Assembly (NCBI GenBank): GCA_019779905.1
Contig: JABAKE010000001.1
Location: 248,001 to 312,000 of the forward strand
DNA length: 64,000 bases
Direction of reading: 5' to 3'
Source: Modestobacter lapidis
GTDB lineage: Bacteria; Actinomycetota; Actinomycetes; Mycobacteriales; Geodermatophilaceae
Shown here: positions 32,745 through 41,300 of the stretch, in pieces
Layout: each line of letters starts with the position of its first letter
Numbering within the stretch: position 1 is the stretch's first letter
Notes under the pieces: model-generated
Databases searched by the model: none
The model's input: only the letters and a program-made list of their open reading frames with translations
Told to the model about the DNA's origin: nothing
Position numbers and translations under genes: made by a program

Positions 32745-34423
32745 CGTCGTCCGCCGCGAACCTGCCGCACCGCCCGGATCGCGCCAGCGATGGTACCGCC
32801 GGCCCGGGCACGCGCCCGGGCGGCCGGCCGGCGGTCGGCGAGGACCAGCCGGGCGGCGGTGCGCCCGGAGTTGCCCGACACCCCGCCACCGGGGTGCGTG
32901 GAGGCGCCGCTGAGGTACAGCCCGCCGAGCCCCGGCACCCGGTGCTGGGACAGGGCCGGCGTGGGCCGGAAGGTGAACATGCTGGCCAGGCTCATCTCCA
33001 CGTGCATGACGTTGCCACGCGGCAGCGACAGTTCCCGTTCCAGCTCCAGCGGCGTCTGCACGTACATCCGCTGTACCGAGTCGGCGAAACCGGGGGCGTA
33101 CCGGTCGACCGCCGCGATCAACTGCCGGGCGGCCGGCTCGGCGAGGGCGTCCCAGTCGCCGCCGTCGGCCAGCGTGTACGGGTACCACTGCCCCCAGACG
33201 GTGACGACGTGCTGACCGGCCGGCGCCAGCGTCGGGTCGCTCGCGCTGAACGACATCGCCAGCGGCACCGGCTCGCGCGGCAGCTCACCGGCCAGCCAGT
33301 CACCGTGCGCCCGGGCCAGCTGCGCCCGGTCGGTGCACAGCAGTTGCAGTCCCTGCAAGGCCTCGTCCGCGCTGGTGCCGGGGTAGCTGGGCAGGGCGTC
33401 GGTCAGGGCCCGGACCACCAGACCGAAGCCGTTGCCCACCGCCGGCGCTGCCGCGGCCAGCGCCGGGGGCGCGTCGTCCCCGGCGAGCTCCCTGGTGGCC
33501 AGCACGTGGCAGGCGGCCACCACGACCGGCGCGGTGACCCGCCGGCCGGATGCGGTCTGCACACCGGTGACCCGCCGGTCCCCGGGTGGGCCGTCGACCA
33601 GCAGCCGGGCCGCGCCGTCGCCCAGGGTGATCCGGCCGCCGTCGGCGGCCAGCCGGGCGGCGAGCGCCGAGGTGAGACCGCCGGAGCCGCCCACCGGGTG
33701 TCCCGGCGGCACGTCGTGCAGCAGCGCGACCCAGGCCACCATGGCCGCCGTTCCGGGCTCGGACATCGGCGGGCCCGACTGGGCGCCGAACCAGGCGAGG
33801 GCGGCCTTGAGCCGCTCGCTGGTGAACCACCGGTCGAGCAGGGCGTCGCCGGAGCCGAGGAAGTCGGTGGCCAGTTCGCCGCCCGGGGTGCGCGGCCGGC
33901 CACCGGTCGGGGCGCCCAGCGGCCACAGGTGCCGGGCCAGCCTGCCGGGGCTGGGCCGGTCGCCGAAGGCCCGGACGACGGCGGCGCTGCGCGGCCCCCA
34001 CACCTCGACGAAGTGCCGGTAGGCGGCGGCGTCGGCCGCGCCGCAGGCGGCCTCGATGGAGGCGCAGGTGGCGGCCAGGTCGACGGAGAAGACCAGCGGC
34101 CGGCCGGCCGGGCCGGGATCGCCGGGCGAGGGCGCCGGGGCGAACCCCCACGGGTCGCAGTCGATGTAGCGCAGGCCGTACCGCGCCAGGTCCAGTTCCT
34201 CGGCCACTCCGCTGTGCCGGATGATCACGTGCGCGCTGGACCCGCGGTCGACCCGGACGCCGGGCCAGCGCTCGACGGTGGAGACGGCACCACCGAGCAC
34301 GTCGTCGGCCTCGACGACCTCCACGCTCAGCCCGGCCCGGGCCAGGTGGCAGGCGGCGACCAGCCCGTTGTGCCCGGCGCCGATGACGACCGCGTCCACG
34401 CTGACGTCGGGGGTGCTGATCAC
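32741..34423 (-). CDS. crtO: CrtO-like carotenoid ketolase or desaturase (FAD-dependent)
   Basis: A 560-residue FAD oxidoreductase. VDAVVIGAGHNGLVAACHLA (about 9-28) is the FAD-binding motif, and LYLSGASTHPGGGVSGNSGR (about 505-524) is the C-terminal motif of the CrtI/CrtO superfamily. The GHNGL and PGGGVSG forms are typical of CrtO beta-carotene ketolases and related proteins. It overlaps a CruF-like gene, which fits a keto-carotenoid pathway as in Deinococcus. A saturase or another carotenoid oxidation cannot be excluded. Start is GTG at 34423, overlapping the acetyltransferase stop. Confidence 0.75.
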   Translation of the reverse strand: MISTPDVSVDAVVIGAGHNGLVAACHLARAGLSVEVVEADDVLGGAVSTVERWPGVRVDRGSSAHVIIRHSGVAEELDLARYGLRYIDCDPWGFAPAPSPGDPGPAGRPLVFSVDLAATCASIEAACGAADAAAYRHFVEVWGPRSAAVVRAFGDRPSPGRLARHLWPLGAPTGGRPRTPGGELATDFLGSGDALLDRWFTSERLKAALAWFGAQSGPPMSEPGTAAMVAWVALLHDVPPGHPVGGSGGLTSALAARLAADGGRITLGDGAARLLVDGPPGDRRVTGVQTASGRRVTAPVVVAACHVLATRELAGDDAPPALAAAAPAVGNGFGLVVRALTDALPSYPGTSADEALQGLQLLCTDRAQLARAHGDWLAGELPREPVPLAMSFSASDPTLAPAGQHVVTVWGQWYPYTLADGGDWDALAEPAARQLIAAVDRYAPGFADSVQRMYVQTPLELERELSLPRGNVMHVEMSLASMFTFRPTPALSQHRVPGLGGLYLSGASTHPGGGVSGNSGRTAARLVLADRRPAARARARAGGTIAGAIRAVRQVRGGRR

Positions 34424-35013
34424 GTCCGCCGGGCCGCCGGGGGAATCGGCAGCCGGACGCCGAGGATGGCGAACGGCCGGGCGTCACCGGGGAAGTGGTA
34501 GTCGCGGGCCAGGTCGACGAAGCCGTCGGCGCGGTAGAGCCGGAACGCCTTGGTGTCGGAGTCGGGGGTGCTCAGCAGCGCCGCCGACTGCGGGAGGTCG
34601 GCGAGCAGCGCGTGCAGGAGCCGGCGGCCGAGGCCCCGGCTCTGCTGGTCGGGCAGCACGTGCAGCTCGCAGACCTCGAAGGCGCCCGGCAGCCACTGCT
34701 TGGCGGTGCGCCGGTCCAGCGCCTGGCGGACCTGGTCGTGCCACCATTGGCCGGGCGCGACCTGGTAGCCGTAGCCGAAGCCGACCAGCCGCTCGCCGGC
34801 TGTGCCGTCCCCCCGGGGGGCCTCGGCGAACGCCCCGACGGCGCGGAAACCCTCGCGCTCGGTGTGCTGGACGGCGTAGCCGTAACGGCCGGCGACCACC
34901 GAGTCGCCGTAGCCCATCGCCGCTCCGTAGATGGCCAGCACCTCGTGCAGGTGCTCCCGCACCCACGCGGTGGGCAGCTCGGTGACCCGGGCGGCCGGTG
35001 TGGTGCCGGTCAT
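34420..35013 (-). CDS. GNAT-family N-acetyltransferase, Rv2170-like
   Basis: A 197-residue protein. The acetyl-CoA motif is QQSRGLGRRLLHALLADLP (about 130-148), preceded by the strand FEVCELHVLP. The substrate is unknown here; the position matches Rv2170 in the mycobacterial gene order (recalled), for which lysine or isoniazid acetylation has been reported. ATG at 35013 overlaps the ybaK stop, and its stop overlaps the crtO-like gene, so it is tied into the carotenoid operon. Confidence 0.82.
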   Translation of the reverse strand: MTGTTPAARVTELPTAWVREHLHEVLAIYGAAMGYGDSVVAGRYGYAVQHTEREGFRAVGAFAEAPRGDGTAGERLVGFGYGYQVAPGQWWHDQVRQALDRRTAKQWLPGAFEVCELHVLPDQQSRGLGRRLLHALLADLPQSAALLSTPDSDTKAFRLYRADGFVDLARDYHFPGDARPFAILGVRLPIPPAARRT

Positions 35014-35531
35014 CGGGCGCCCGTCTCGGCAGCGGCCGGTGCCGCGGCCGGGCCGGGGCCGACCTCGGCCGGGGTGCCGCCGGTGAGCGCGAGCAGCTCG
35101 TCGTAGGTGGTGGGGAAGACCGTGTGCGGGTGCCCGGCCGCGGCCCACACCTGGGCGTGCCGGGCGAGCTCGACGTCCACGAGGGTGCCGATCGGCTCGG
35201 GGTGGCCGATCGGGGCGACCCCGCCGATGGCCTGGCCGGTGTGCCGGCGGACGAACTCGGGCGTGGCCCGGGCGATGCACGGGACGCCGAGCAGGCCGGC
35301 AACTCCGGCCTCGTCGACCCGGTGGGCACCGCTGGTGAGCACGAGCAGCGGGTTGCCGTCGACGTCGAAGACCAGGCTGTTGGCGATCGCGCCCACGTCG
35401 ACGCCGAGCTGCGCGGCGGCCGCGGCGGCGGTCCGGGCGCTGTCGGGAAGGGTGCGCACCTCGCCGACGGCGCCGGCCGCGCGCAGCAGCCGCGCGACCT
35501 CGGCCACCCGGGGGCGTTCCGGCGGGGTCAT
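35010..35531 (-). CDS. ybaK: YbaK/EbsC-type aminoacyl-tRNA deacylase
   Basis: A 173-residue protein. IANSLVFDVDGNPLLVLTSG, the RRHTGQAIGGVAPIGHPEPI segment and a final FPTTYDELLALTGG are characteristic of the YbaK/ProX deacylase family, which hydrolyses mischarged tRNAs such as Cys-tRNAPro. The ATG at 35531 has GGGAGGATC upstream; the longer open frame is antisense-like Arg/Pro-rich sequence. It is the first gene of the overlapping operon 35531-30086, and its stop overlaps the acetyltransferase start. Confidence 0.87.
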   Translation of the reverse strand: MTPPERPRVAEVARLLRAAGAVGEVRTLPDSARTAAAAAAQLGVDVGAIANSLVFDVDGNPLLVLTSGAHRVDEAGVAGLLGVPCIARATPEFVRRHTGQAIGGVAPIGHPEPIGTLVDVELARHAQVWAAAGHPHTVFPTTYDELLALTGGTPAEVGPGPAAAPAAAETGAR

Positions 35532-35673
35532 GCCGGCGATCCTCCCATCGGTCTCCTGGTCGGGGGTCACCCGGGACGGCGGCCAGTGCGCGGATGTGGG
35601 AGGTCTGGAATGGCGGCCAGGCCCGGGGTGGGCCGCCGAGGTGGTGCGGAACCACTGGCTGCGGCAGATCGCC

Positions 35674-37122
35674 CTACGCGTTCGGACGTCGGCCGGGGGG
35701 CGCGGTGGCGAGCGGGGAGCCGATCCCCGTGCCGGTTCCGATGCCGGAGCCCTCCGTGGTGGCGTGGTCACCGGCAGCCAGAGCCCGGCCCGCAGCCCCG
35801 TCGGGTGGTGCTGTCGTGGTGAGGTCGCCGGGAAGGGCGTCGAGCGGGTGGACGATCTCGTCGGTGCGCAACCGGGCGGCGGCGATCGCGAGGACGGCCA
35901 GGGCCGTGGGCACCAGGCCGGCCAGCAGGAAGGTGGCCGGCATGCCGATCAGCGCGCTCACCGGCCCGGCGAGCGCCATGGACACCGGCATGAACGCCAG
36001 GGAGACGAAGAAGTCCAGGCTGGAGACGCGGCCCAGCATGGCCGGGGGAACGCGGCGCTGCAGCAGGGTGCCCCAGATGACGGTGGCGCCCTGGAAGGTG
36101 GCGCCGACCACGGCCGCCGCAGCCACCATCACCCACAGCTGCGTCGCCACCCCGAACACCGCCAGCGGCAGGCAGCCCGCGCCCCACAGCATGATCATCA
36201 CGGTGAGGTAGCGACGGGGCAGTCGGCGCGAGGCGACGACGAGGGAGCCCACGGCCCCGGCGATGCCGAACGCGGTCAGCACCAGCGCGTGGTCGGCCGG
36301 CCCGCCCCCGGTCTGGTCGCGGATGGCGAACGGGGTGAGCACCTCCAGCGGGCCCATCACCAGCAGCACGAGCACCGAGGCGAACAGCAACGTGGCGAGC
36401 AGCCAGGGCGTCCTGACCATGTAGGCGAAGCCCGCCCGGACGTCGACGAGCACCGCGATGGCAGGGTGCCGTGCCGTCCCGCCGGCGGCCTCGGCCGCTG
36501 CGGCCTCCGCGGCGAGGTCGCGACGCAGTGGGGTCGCCGGCAGGCGGAGCAGCGCGAGGACGGCGCCCAGAGCGGCCACCGCGGTCGCGAGCAGGGCCAC
36601 GCCCGGGGAGGTGGCCGCGACGATCGCCCCGGCTGCCGCCGGCCCGGCGGCCTGCAGCAGCAGAGGGCGGAGGAACCCCTCCAGCCCGTTGGCCGCCAGC
36701 AGCTGCTCGGCGGGCAGCAGCGCCGGGACCAGCGCCGAGTACGCCGGGAAGTACAGCCCCTGGGCCAGCCCGACGAGCAGGGACGCGGCGGTCAGGTGCC
36801 ACAGCTGCAGGAGGCCGGTCAGCGACAGGGCGGCCACCGTCGACGTCGCGACGAGCTCGGCGACGGCGACGGCGAGCAGGATGCGCCGCTGCGGGATCCG
36901 ATCGGCCAGCGCGCCGCCGAGCAGCGCGGTGAGCAGCATGCCGACGGCCAGGCCGGTGCTGACCAGCGACAGCGCCGCCGGACCGCCGCCGAGTTCGATC
37001 ACCTGCCAGACCACGGCCAGCAGGTAGAGCCCCGCGGAGCTGAGCGACAGGACGAGGGCGACGGCCAGCCGCCGGTACCCGGGGTGCTGCAGCGGGAACA
37101 GCGCGCGGGGGAGAGCCGGCAC
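35674..37122 (-). CDS. MFS transporter (EntS-like)
   Basis: A 482-residue transporter with about 11-12 membrane segments. GGALADRIPQRRILLAVAVA (about 68-87) is the loop 2-3 motif of the major facilitator superfamily, and LRPLLLQAAGPAAAGAIVAA is typical of the EntS/enterobactin exporter group. The C-terminal 50 residues are polar and Gly/Thr-rich. The GTG at 37122 has GGAGGAG 7 bases upstream. Substrate is unknown. It is divergent from the SOS-controlled operon; its own promoter was not resolved. Confidence 0.83.
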   Translation of the reverse strand: MPALPRALFPLQHPGYRRLAVALVLSLSSAGLYLLAVVWQVIELGGGPAALSLVSTGLAVGMLLTALLGGALADRIPQRRILLAVAVAELVATSTVAALSLTGLLQLWHLTAASLLVGLAQGLYFPAYSALVPALLPAEQLLAANGLEGFLRPLLLQAAGPAAAGAIVAATSPGVALLATAVAALGAVLALLRLPATPLRRDLAAEAAAAEAAGGTARHPAIAVLVDVRAGFAYMVRTPWLLATLLFASVLVLLVMGPLEVLTPFAIRDQTGGGPADHALVLTAFGIAGAVGSLVVASRRLPRRYLTVMIMLWGAGCLPLAVFGVATQLWVMVAAAAVVGATFQGATVIWGTLLQRRVPPAMLGRVSSLDFFVSLAFMPVSMALAGPVSALIGMPATFLLAGLVPTALAVLAIAAARLRTDEIVHPLDALPGDLTTTAPPDGAAGRALAAGDHATTEGSGIGTGTGIGSPLATAPPGRRPNA

Positions 37123-37309
37123 GGGACGCTCCTCCGGACGGGTCGGATCCGTGGTGGTCGGGGTGGCCGCTGCCCGCCCGCGGGGGTGGAGGGCGGCAGC
37201 GGGGAAGTCAGTTGATCCTTCCCCCGGACGTCCGGGCAAGCCGTTATCGCGCTGCGGCGCGGTCGGTGCAGTGGCTGTACCGGCATGTCCGGAACACGCC
37301 GCGTTGCGC

Positions 37310-37338
37310 TTGACGCCCTCGACGGGGTCGGGTCTACT
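37310..37338 (+). promoter_or_regulatory. Promoter of the DUF6504-HEPN-dnaE operon
   Basis: TTGACG (37310-37315) and TCTACT (37333-37338) are separated by exactly 17 bases. The LexA palindrome begins at the next base, so the expected transcription start falls inside it. Confidence 0.65.
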
Positions 37339-37372
37339 CATCGGTGTTCGAACATCTGTTCGAACACCGATG
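37339..37372 (+). promoter_or_regulatory. LexA (SOS) box within a 34-bp palindrome
   Basis: The core TCGAAC-ATCT-GTTCGA (37348-37363) is a perfect match to the mycobacterial/actinobacterial LexA box. Symmetry extends to 15-base perfect arms: CATCGGTGTTCGAAC (37339-37353) and GTTCGAACACCGATG (37358-37372). It lies immediately after the -10 box, a repressing position. Confidence 0.85.
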
Positions 37373-37463
37373 GACCGTCCATCGGCCCGGGCCGCCCGCG
37401 TGGCGCTTCCCCCTGCCGGGTCGGACGGGACGCCGGTGGGGGGCGAGAGTTGCGGAGTCTGTC

Positions 37464-37793
37464 ATGAGCCGGGTGCTCGTCGGAGCTGGTGGACACGTCG
37501 GTGAAGAGGTCCAGGTGGAGCAGGGGGAACAGGGGCCGGCCCGGTTCTGGCGCGGGCAGGGCCGCTACGTCGTCGGGGAGGTGCTCGACTCCTGGGTGGA
37601 GACCGCCCCCTGGTGGCAGCCCGACCCGGCTGTCGGGCGGGGTGGGGCATCGGCGGAGCTGGTGGCCACCCGCCAGGTGTGGCGGGTGGAGGCGGTCCGG
37701 GCCGGCCGGTCCCGGACGAGCTTCGCCGGGGTGTTCGACCTCTCGTGGGAGCCCACGGCCAACCAGTGGCTGCTCGTGCGGGTGCACGACTGA
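37464..37793 (+). CDS. DUF6504 family protein, first gene of SOS operon
   Basis: A 109-residue protein without membrane segments. FWRGQGRYVVGEVLDSWVET (about 35-54) and ATRQVWRVEAVRAG are the recognisable parts and fit small DUF6504 proteins, which I recall from actinobacteria next to DNA repair polymerase genes. The ATG at 37464 has GGAG 7 bases upstream; an in-frame ATG at 37344 lies inside the LexA box and is rejected. The stop overlaps the next start by one base (TGATG). The function is unknown; control by LexA suggests a role in damage tolerance. Confidence 0.75.
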   Translation: MSRVLVGAGGHVGEEVQVEQGEQGPARFWRGQGRYVVGEVLDSWVETAPWWQPDPAVGRGGASAELVATRQVWRVEAVRAGRSRTSFAGVFDLSWEPTANQWLLVRVHD

Positions 37794-38362
37794 TGGCCGC
37801 CCTGCACGCCACCGCCCACCGTCCCGCGGCGATCCGCGCGGCCGGCCCCGAGCAGCTGCCGCTGCTGCCGCCGTTGTCCACGGCGGCCGCCCAGCTGCTC
37901 GGTCAGGCCCACCGCGGCCTGGCCGAGGCCGCCTGCTGCCCCGATCCGGGGTGGCGCTACGCCACCGCCCACCTCGCGGCGCTGCGCGGCGCGGCCGCCG
38001 TGCTGGCCACCCGCACCCGCCCCGAGCAGGGCCGCCGCCGGCCGCGCAGCGCCTGGGTGCTCATCGCCCAGGTCGCCCCCGAGCTGGGTGAGTGGGCGAC
38101 GTTCTTCGCCGCGGGGGCGGCCAAGCGGGCCGCGGCCGAGGCCGGGCTCTCCTCCGCGGTCACCGAGCGGGAGGCCGACGACCTGGTGCGCGACGCCGGC
38201 ACCTTCCTGGCGGTGGTCGAGGCCACGATCAGCCGGCCGGTGGCCGAGCCGCCGGCCGGGGCGCCGGCCGGGCGGCCGCGCGCCAGCGGCCGGTCGGGCA
38301 GCGCCGGCCAGCGCCCGGGGCAGCGCGCCGGTCAGCGCCCGCCCGGGACCAGCCGGGCATGA
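37793..38362 (+). CDS. SAV_6107-family HEPN domain protein
   Basis: A 189-residue, mostly helical protein. LSTAAAQLLGQAHRGLAEAA and WRYATAHLAALRGAAAVLA (about 24-65) resemble the SAV_6107 HEPN family of Actinobacteria. The C-terminus is a low-complexity Gly/Arg/Gln-rich tail (about 160-189). The stop overlaps the polymerase start (ATGA). HEPN proteins are often RNases or nucleotide-binding helical domains, but the R-x4-6-H motif is not clear here, so a structural role with the polymerase is equally possible. Confidence 0.72.
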   Translation: MAALHATAHRPAAIRAAGPEQLPLLPPLSTAAAQLLGQAHRGLAEAACCPDPGWRYATAHLAALRGAAAVLATRTRPEQGRRRPRSAWVLIAQVAPELGEWATFFAAGAAKRAAAEAGLSSAVTEREADDLVRDAGTFLAVVEATISRPVAEPPAGAPAGRPRASGRSGSAGQRPGQRAGQRPPGTSRA

Positions 38363-41300
38363 CCGATCCCTTCGTCCACCTCCATGTCGCCTCCGGCTAC
38401 TCGATGCGCTACGGCGCCAACCACCCCGCCGACCTGGTCGCCCGCGCGGCCGAGCACGGCATGGGGGCCCTGGCCCTCACCGACCGCGACGGCCTCTACG
38501 GCACGGTCAAGTTCGCGCTGGCCTGCCGGGCAGCGGGCATCCGGCCGCTGTTCGGCGTCGACCTCGCCGTCGACCCGGCCGCCGGCGGCGAGCCCGGGGA
38601 CCAGGACCGGTCGGGATCGGGGCGGCCGGGCCGGATCTCCTCGGTCGAACTGCGCCGAGCCACCCATCCCTCCGGGCGCCGGTCCCCGGCCCGCGGCGGG
38701 GCCGGCGTCGATCCCCGGTTCCCCCGGGCCACCTTCCTGGCCCGCGACGGCGCCGGCTGGGCGTCGCTGTGCCGGCTGACCAGCGCCACCCACCTGGGCG
38801 GTACCCGGGGTGAGCCGGTCAGCTCGCTTCCCCGCACCGCGGAACACGCTCCCGGGCTGCTGGCGGTGCTGGGCCCGGAGTCCTCGGTCGGCCGGGCGCT
38901 GACCGCCGGGCGGACGGACCTGGCGCACGCCCGGCTGGCTGCCTGGCGCGAGGTGTTCGGCCCGGGTGGGCTGGTGCTCGAGGTCGTCCACCACCGGGGG
39001 CGGGGCGACCGGTCCCGGGCCCAGGCGATGCTGCGGCTCGCCGCCGAGTCCGGCGTCCCGGCGGTGCTGACCAACGCGGTGCGCTACGTCGACGCCCTCG
39101 ACGCGCCCACCGCCGACGTCCTGGACGCCGCCCGCCGGCTGGTTCCGCTGGGGCAGCAGCACGTCGACCGGCGCACCGCGGAGGGGTACCTGAAGTCGGG
39201 CAAGGAGATGGCCGCGCTCGCCGAGGAGCTCACCGGCCCCGACCGCGACGCCGCGCTGGAGCTGCTGGCCACCACCGCCCGGGTCGCCGAGCAGTGCGCC
39301 GTCGATATCCGGGCCGACCTGGGCATCGGCACGGTCCGCTATCCAGAGCTGGACGTGGTCACCACCGGGGCGGAGCGGGGGATGGGCCCGGCGCAGGTGC
39401 TGCGGGCCCGTTGCGAGGCCGGGTTCGGCCGGCGCGGGATGACGCCCTCGGCCGCGGTCCGCGAACGGCTCGAGGACGAGCTGGCGGTCATCGAGCAGCT
39501 GGGCTACCCGTCCTACTTCCTCACCGTCGCGGACGTGGTCGGTCTGATCAAGGAACTGCGGGTGCGCGCGGCGGCCCGTGGTTCGGGGGCCGGCAGCCTG
39601 GTCACCTACCTGCTGGGCATCTCCGACGTCGACCCGATCCGCTACGGGCTGTTGATGGAGCGGTTCCTCTCCCCGCTGCGTCACCAGCTGCCCGACATCG
39701 ACATCGACGTGGAGTCCGCCCGCCGGATGGAGGTCTACGACGCGGTGATCGCCCGGTTCGGTGCACACCGGGTCAGCTGCATCTCGATGATGGACACCTA
39801 CCGGGTGCGGCACGCCATCCGCGACGTCGGTGCCGCGCTCGGCCTGCCCCCCGGGGAGATCGACACGGTGGCCAAGGCCTTTCCGCACATCCGGGCCGAC
39901 CAGGTGCACGCCGCGCTGCGCGACCTGCCCGAGCTGCGGGCCAGTCGGCTGGGCTCGAAGCGATCCGGCGGCAGCGGTGATCTGGACCTGCTCTTCGACC
40001 TGGTCGCCCGGCTCGACGGGCTGCCCCGGCACATCGCCCTGCACCCGTGCGGGGTGCTGCTCTCCGATGCCACGCTGCTCGACCGCACCCCGGTGGAGAA
40101 CAGCTACCTCGGCTACCCGATGAGCCAGTTCGACAAGGACGACGTCGAGGAACTCGGGTTGCTCAAGCTCGACCTGCTCGGCATCCGGATGCAGTCGGCG
40201 ATCGCCCACGCGATGGACGAGGTGGCCCGGGTCGACGGCGAGCAGCTCGACATCGATGCCGTGCCGCGCGACGACCCGGCCACCTTCGAGCTGATCCGCA
40301 GCACCCGCACGCTGGGGATGTTCCAGATCGAGTCACCCGGTCAGCGCGAGCTGGTCGGCAAGTTCGGGCCGCAGACGTTCGAGGACCTCATCGTCGACAT
40401 CTCGCTGTTCCGGCCCGGCCCGGTCAAGAGCGACATGGTCACCCCGTTCCTGATGGCCCGGAACGGCTGGCGGGAGCCGGTCTACCCGCACCCGGCGCTG
40501 CGGGAGGCGCTGGAGCAGACCGCCGGGGTGGTGGTCTTTCACGAGCAGGTGCTGATGATCGTGGCGGCGATGACCGGCTGTTCCCTGGCCGAGGCCGACG
40601 AGGTGCGCCGCGCGCTGGGGGAGAAGGACGCCCATCCCGAGGTCCGGGCCTGGTTCCTGCCCCGGGCGCTGGAGGAGGGCTTCCCGGTCGTGGTGGCCGA
40701 GCAGGTGTGGGAGGTGCTGGTCGCCTTCGGCTCGTTCGGCTTCTGCAAGGCCCACGCGGCGGCCTTCGCGCTGCCCACCTACCAGTCGGCATGGCTGAAG
40801 ACCCACCACACGGCCGCGTTCCTGGCCGGTGTCCTCACCCATGACCCGGGGATGTACCCCAAGCGGCTGATCCTGGACGACGCCCGCAACTTCGGGGTGC
40901 GGGTCCTGGGGCTGGACGTCAACGCCTCGGCCGGCACGTACCGGGTGGAACGGGTGGGGGACGACGGGGACGGCGGCCGGCACCGGGACGGCGGTGGCGG
41001 TGCCCGCCGGCCGGCGTGGATGCCCGCGGCGATGCCCGACCCGGGCCGGTACGGCATCCGGCTGTCCCTGGCCGACGTCAAGGGCATCTCCGACGACGAG
41101 GTGGCCCGCATCCAGGCGGGCCGGCCCTACCGGTCGCTCGCCGACTTCTGGCAGCGGGCGGGAGTGTCCCGGCCGGTGGTGGAGCGGCTGGTCCTCGCCG
41201 GCGGCTTCGACTCCGTGTACGGGTTCGAGGTGCGCGACAGCGAGGGCGGCCGGCCCACCCGGCACCGGCAGCAGCTGACCCGGCGTGACCTGCTGCTGCA

